Part shown: in pieces, positions 60,752 through 64,000 of the stretch
Layout: every line of letters starts with the position of its first letter
Numbering within the stretch: position 1 is the first letter of the stretch
Assembly: GCA_035967975.1 (NCBI GenBank)
Contig: JAWQFQ010000017.1
Span: 11,739-75,738 of the forward strand
Length of the DNA: 64,000 nt
Origin: Scytonema sp035967975
GTDB taxonomy: Bacteria; Cyanobacteriota; Cyanobacteriia; Cyanobacteriales; Nostocaceae
Reading direction: 5' to 3'
Program-made: the position numbers and the translations under genes
Notes under the pieces: model-generated
Databases searched by the model: none
What the model was told of the DNA's origin: nothing
What the model saw: the letters and a program-made list of their open reading frames with translations, nothing else

Positions 60752-61726
60752 ATGAAATCTGTTACATCCACTACAACATCTGTTGCTACTTATAGCCCTG
60801 CTTATACCATTGTTCCAACTTACGAATGCTTCAATCGCTGTACTTACTGTAACTTTCGTACTGACCCAGGGAAAAGCCCCTGGATGAAAGTTACAGAAGT
60901 AGAAAAAGTTTTAAAAAAACTTAATAATCACAAGATTTGTGAAATTTTAATACTTAGCGGGGAAGTACACCCACATTCCCCAAGGCGTCAAGAGTGGTTT
61001 CAGCGAATTTACGAGTTGTGTCAATTAGCACTTTCTATGGGGTTTTTGCCCCATACTAACGCGGGACCACTCAGTTATGAAGAAATGGAAAAGCTGAAGT
61101 ATGTTAATGTTTCAATGGGGTTGATGTTAGAACAGTTGACGCCAGTATTATTACAAACAGTACATAAGTACGCACCAAGTAAACTACCAGAAGTGCGATT
61201 ACAACAGTTACGATGGGCGGGAGAATTGAAAATTCCTTTTACTACAGGGTTACTATTAGGAATTGGTGAAACTGAAACAGATTGGTGGGAAACATTAGAA
61301 GCAATAGCCCAAATACATCAGCGCTATCGTCACATTCAAGAAGTGATTTTACAACCTCATAGTCCAGGCGATCGCCAAACTTTTGATTCCCCTCCCTTTG
61401 ACCCTCATAAATTACCAGAAGTCATTTCCAAAGCACGTCAAATTCTACCATCAGAGATAACAATCCAAATCCCACCAAATTTAGTGAAAAACGACCAATG
61501 GTTATTAGCTTGTTTGGAAGCTGGAGCCAGGGATTTAGGAGGAATTGGACCGAAAGATGAAGTCAATCCCAATTATCCTCATCCCCATTACCAAGCATTG
61601 AAAGACATATTAAATCCAGCAGGTTGGGAACTCCTTCCACGTTTACCAATTTATCCTCAGTTTGATGATTGGTTGTCGGTAGAGTTGCAGGAAAAAGTGA
61701 AGGATTGGCGGAGTGCGATCGCGTAA
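60752..61726 (+). CDS. cofG: 7,8-didemethyl-8-hydroxy-5-deazariboflavin synthase subunit CofG
   Basis: The radical SAM half of FO synthase. With CofH it makes the deazaflavin FO, the F420 precursor and the antenna chromophore of cyanobacterial photolyases. Cys26, Cys30 and Cys33 in ECFNRCTYCNFR bind the 4Fe-4S cluster. Other motifs: LILSGEVHPHSPRRQEWF, NVSMGLMLEQLTP, TTGLLLGIGETETDWWETLE and GGIGPKDEVNPNYPHPHY. 324 residues, full length. cofH is not in the window. ATG 60752. Confidence 0.95.
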   Translation: MKSVTSTTTSVATYSPAYTIVPTYECFNRCTYCNFRTDPGKSPWMKVTEVEKVLKKLNNHKICEILILSGEVHPHSPRRQEWFQRIYELCQLALSMGFLPHTNAGPLSYEEMEKLKYVNVSMGLMLEQLTPVLLQTVHKYAPSKLPEVRLQQLRWAGELKIPFTTGLLLGIGETETDWWETLEAIAQIHQRYRHIQEVILQPHSPGDRQTFDSPPFDPHKLPEVISKARQILPSEITIQIPPNLVKNDQWLLACLEAGARDLGGIGPKDEVNPNYPHPHYQALKDILNPAGWELLPRLPIYPQFDDWLSVELQEKVKDWRSAIA

Positions 61727-62129
61727 GTATACTGACTCCTTGCCTATCCCTACTAGAGCCCTACAGCGCTATATAAAACCTGGATATGGAGGGCAAGGTA
61801 ATTTTTATAAAGAAGATTCTGTTCCGCGTGTTTTAGGTCATCTAAACTTACACAGAGAACGTTTTAGAGACAATTTTAATATCTGCTTTATTTTTCTTGT
61901 ACGTCTGTTTGGTCTTAAGTATTTTATTCATCGTGCTCCAGATTTTTATGACTGGCGTTCTGGAGTATTTGAGTTTTTAGAAGAAAAAATTCCTGTTACT
62001 ATAGATATAGAAAGAAAACTGTACGAGCAGTTAGAGTCTATAGCTAGAGCTAACTCAAATCCGATGTCAGCATTGGCTGCACAAGCAGTTGCACTCCATC
62101 TAGCTCATTTAGAGGTGGAAGATGAGTAA
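61713..62129 (+). CDS. Chimeric small protein: NACHT/TPR-protein remnant joined to a ribbon-helix-helix-like end
   Basis: A 138-residue frame overlapping cofG by 14 bp. Residues ~20-88 (HLNLHRERFRDNFNICFIFL, LFGLKYFIHRAPDFYDWRSG, VFEF) resemble a segment of large cyanobacterial NTPase/TPR proteins, recalled from memory and not confirmed. The C-terminal ~45 residues (VTIDIERKLYEQLESIARAN, MSALAAQAVALHLAHL) look like a ribbon-helix-helix domain. A deletion fusing two genes would explain this. The 3' end overlaps the next gene by 8 bp (ATGAGTAA), so the two are translationally coupled. Start uncertain. Confidence 0.5.
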   Translation: MRSRKYTDSLPIPTRALQRYIKPGYGGQGNFYKEDSVPRVLGHLNLHRERFRDNFNICFIFLVRLFGLKYFIHRAPDFYDWRSGVFEFLEEKIPVTIDIERKLYEQLESIARANSNPMSALAAQAVALHLAHLEVEDE

Positions 62130-62646
62130 ACCAGAAGAAATGAACGAAAAAACTCTTCAGGCTGAAGCGCAAACGGTTAGCCTTAGGTTTGCTATTCCAC
62201 CAGAACTTTACAATCAACTCAAAAGATACGCCGATGTCGAGTCCAAATCGATATCAGCAATTATTGAGCAGGGGCTTGCTTGTTTCGTTGCTCATACAAA
62301 TGAGGCTGAAACATCTACGTATCAAAATCAAGATATTTATACCAGTGAGCATTATGCCGAACTGCTAGAAATTCATCCCAATAATTATAAAGCTTGGTAT
62401 AGTCGCGGTGTATTACTGAAGAATTTAGGTAGATACGAAGAAGCAGTCGCTACCTTAGACAAAGCATTAGAAATAAAACCAGATGACCATAAAGCTTGGT
62501 ATGCTCGTGGCAATGCGTTGTATGGCTTAGATTTTTACGAAGAAGCGATCGCTAGCTACAACAAAGCCATTGAGTTAAAACCTGACTATACTGAAGCTTT
62601 ATATTATCGAGATAAAGCATTTAGGCGTAACAACATATCGCGGTAA
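62122..62646 (+). CDS. Ribbon-helix-helix plus TPR protein
   Basis: A 174-residue protein. An N-terminal region reads VSLRFAIPPELYNQLKRYAD and SKSISAIIEQGLACFVAH (RHH-type, ~residues 18-60). Two to three tetratricopeptide repeats follow from residue ~80: YKAWYSRGVLLKNLGRYEEA, HKAWYARGNALYGLDFYEEA, KAIELKPDYTEALYY. The N-terminus parallels the C-terminal domain of the preceding gene. Possibly a regulator that binds a partner through TPRs; function unknown. ATG 62122 overlaps the previous stop. Confidence 0.7.
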   Translation: MSKPEEMNEKTLQAEAQTVSLRFAIPPELYNQLKRYADVESKSISAIIEQGLACFVAHTNEAETSTYQNQDIYTSEHYAELLEIHPNNYKAWYSRGVLLKNLGRYEEAVATLDKALEIKPDDHKAWYARGNALYGLDFYEEAIASYNKAIELKPDYTEALYYRDKAFRRNNISR

Positions 62647-62707
62647 ATCGGAGTAAACCCCAAAATATGCAATTGTTCATCTGTTTCGCAGTCTGATTGA
62701 CGGTAGT

Positions 62708-62736
62708 AATTGGTTTATCGGTCAAACAAACCAATT
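62708..62736. repeat. Subterminal hairpin 3' of tnpB
   Basis: AATTGGTTT, 11-nt loop, AAACCAATT, about 25 bp outside the tnpB stop. This placement suits the right end of an IS200/IS605-type element, whose ends are marked by such hairpins; the other end is outside the window. The TTCTAGACCC next to the stop may also be part of the end. Confidence 0.5.
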
Positions 62737-62760
62737 CTCTTAGGACACCGTTTCTAGACC

Positions 62761-64000
62761 CTACCGCCTACGCCGTGGCGGTTTACCTTGTTTGATCTGC
62801 TTTTGATCCAACCATCCCATCGAGACAGCAGACTCCAAGCTTTGACCATTATCTGCAAGGAACAATGCAGTACGTTCCATCAAAATTCTATGAACGTGCT
62901 CCTTTTTCATAAACCTAGTTATTTGAAGGTCTGATTTCCTAGCTTTGATGTTGTTTGCTGCATTGTAATCGCTCTGTAATACCACCCCATCAAAGGTCAA
63001 GAATTGATCTCCAAAACGTTTTCCCAGTAACGTACCATTGCGATGATCAATCTGTGAAGTATATGCAGAGTTAATCAGTGTGATTACTCCACCCTTTCGG
63101 ATAGAGATTTCATCTAATGCTTTTTGTAGTTCACCTTTACTCCATTCATTTAACCTCCGGTTTACAGCTTTAGCCCTCTTTTTACCTTTGATATGTTTAC
63201 TTAAGTCTTCAGCTACTACCTCACCGTAATCCTTAAATATCTTCCGCGTATCAGTCCGAATAAGCTGGGTGATAGTTTGACGTTTTTTACCATCTAACTT
63301 CTTGGCCTTTTTCCGCCCTAAGTTGTTTTCTAATATTCGCGCTGACTTAGTAGGGTCAACTTTTTTTGAGATAGCAAATAACTTTTGGCGTTTCTTATTT
63401 TTCTTATTTCTGGCATCAGAAGCACCATTAATAATGCTTCCTAAACCTTCAGCATAGGCTATGCCATCACTACCATAAAACCCTTCAGTAAATCCCTTAT
63501 CAACTCCTAAGCTATCCTTGTTAGGGTTGACTTCAATTTTAGTAGTTTTAGGGTAATGAAGTTCTACCGTTCCGGAGTTATTGATTATAAAGCGTAAGCG
63601 TCCAGCCTTGGGTGTGACCCTACCAGTAAGGATGGAAACAGATATCCACTGGCACTTTTTACCGTCCATGAATCCTGGTATAAAGTAGGTAGTCATTTTC
63701 CCCTTGTGAGACACCTTACCTTTCATGCATCCAGACGTGGCGTTGATCACAATTTGGTTGTCAACCCTGGTATGACCACGCTTGTAGTATTGCCTAACCC
63801 AACGACTTATTAAAGGATATTGTTGCCATTCTTGAGAGTTAAGACTTTTAACAAGTTCATCTCTAAATGACGTTTCACTAATTTCTACTAATTGTGTTTT
63901 CTTACCCTTGATAACCTGTCTTTTTTCAGGTTTAAAGGTAGAGTATATTTTCCGGCTCACCTGCACTTTAGCCGCTTCTTGTACAGCGTGAATATCATCA
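62761..64000 (-). CDS. tnpB: TnpB-family RNA-guided nuclease of an IS200/IS605-type element, partial
   Basis: At least 413 residues; the frame is open to the right edge (DDIHAVQEAAK precedes the first GTG at 63966), so the true start is outside or near it. RuvC catalytic acids: Asp in LGVDKGFTEGF, Glu in VVAEDLSKHI, Asp in VLQSDYNAANNI. The basic KNKKRQKLF and KIFKDYGE helices are typical. The usual zinc-ribbon C-x-x-C pairs between the last two motifs are absent; the place is taken by SAYTSQIDHRNGTLLGKRFG. Some cyanobacterial TnpBs share this cysteine-free form (from memory). TnpB cuts DNA guided by RNA from the element end. Confidence 0.88.
   Translation of the reverse strand, partial: DDIHAVQEAAKVQVSRKIYSTFKPEKRQVIKGKKTQLVEISETSFRDELVKSLNSQEWQQYPLISRWVRQYYKRGHTRVDNQIVINATSGCMKGKVSHKGKMTTYFIPGFMDGKKCQWISVSILTGRVTPKAGRLRFIINNSGTVELHYPKTTKIEVNPNKDSLGVDKGFTEGFYGSDGIAYAEGLGSIINGASDARNKKNKKRQKLFAISKKVDPTKSARILENNLGRKKAKKLDGKKRQTITQLIRTDTRKIFKDYGEVVAEDLSKHIKGKKRAKAVNRRLNEWSKGELQKALDEISIRKGGVITLINSAYTSQIDHRNGTLLGKRFGDQFLTFDGVVLQSDYNAANNIKARKSDLQITRFMKKEHVHRILMERTALFLADNGQSLESAVSMGWLDQKQIKQGKPPRRRR

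Noticed and set aside
1..64000. tRNA, rRNA or tmRNA genes
   Set aside because: No T-arm GGTTCRANYCC with matching acceptor stem or other structural RNA signature was found by eye; a covariance-model scan would be decisive.

Overview
The window is chromosomal DNA of a cyanobacterium, most likely a filamentous, heterocyst-type (Nostocales) lineage. The evidence is two photosystem II psbA genes, chlorophyll-pathway genes (acsF, ycf54), the F420-precursor gene cofG, many HIP1 octamers (GCGATCGC), and many short tandem heptamer repeats of the kind known from heterocystous cyanobacteria. No tRNA, rRNA or CRISPR array was found. The species assignment is inference.

Layout. 0-9 kb: the end of an RNA methyltransferase gene, a polysaccharide deacetylase plus membrane acyltransferase pair, an AAA ATPase, an AI-2E-type permease, a Nudix hydrolase, then folD, crtE and a DUF212 membrane protein. 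9-19 kb: ycf54, a homologue of plant pathogen-related proteins, pdxJ, an orphan HicB, a nuclease-like protein, an ABC-2 permease, an MFS exporter with a MarR regulator, a pentapeptide-repeat protein and ilvD. 19-25 kb: a PEP-CTERM surface protein with a long Pro-Thr linker, a secreted protein, ArsR, a Uma2-type protein, and a DUF3365 haem protein with DUF3122. 25-35 kb: a psbA coding the D1' isoform (Ala80, Leu158, Ala286), a pentapeptide protein, a bacterial expansin, an acsF paralogue, a phenylalanine ammonia-lyase and a decayed hemN. D1', a second acsF and hemN are all low-oxygen-associated genes elsewhere, so this may be a partly eroded microaerobic island.

35-41 kb: two small membrane proteins, a subtilisin-like protease followed directly by a stand-alone propeptide-like protein, an amino-acid-oxidase-type flavoprotein and a second PEP-CTERM protein. 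41-46 kb is a scrambled accessory patch. It holds a PIN toxin-antitoxin pair, an HNH fragment, a complete C5 DNA methyltransferase, a truncated second copy of it inside a 335-bp direct repeat, a broken ABC permease fused to a copy of the 3' end of the neighbouring kinase gene, and a Uma2-type gene. 46-52 kb is one giant soluble hybrid histidine kinase with nine near-identical HAMP-type repeats and three receiver domains.

52-64 kb: a SRPBCC protein, a B12-binding-type radical SAM protein, SemiSWEET, aroC, canonical psbA with a visible promoter, an unknown 345-residue protein, a PAS-LuxR regulator, cofG, two overlapping ribbon-helix-helix-like genes (one with TPRs), and a TnpB gene leaving the window.

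Intergenic DNA is dominated by repeats. There is a ~33-bp AAACCCGG palindrome family (ten listed here), a ~127-bp MITE with terminal inverted repeats and a 7-bp target duplication, GC-rich GGGCG/CGCCC elements, and heptamer tracts that supply start codons, leaders and C-termini of several genes.
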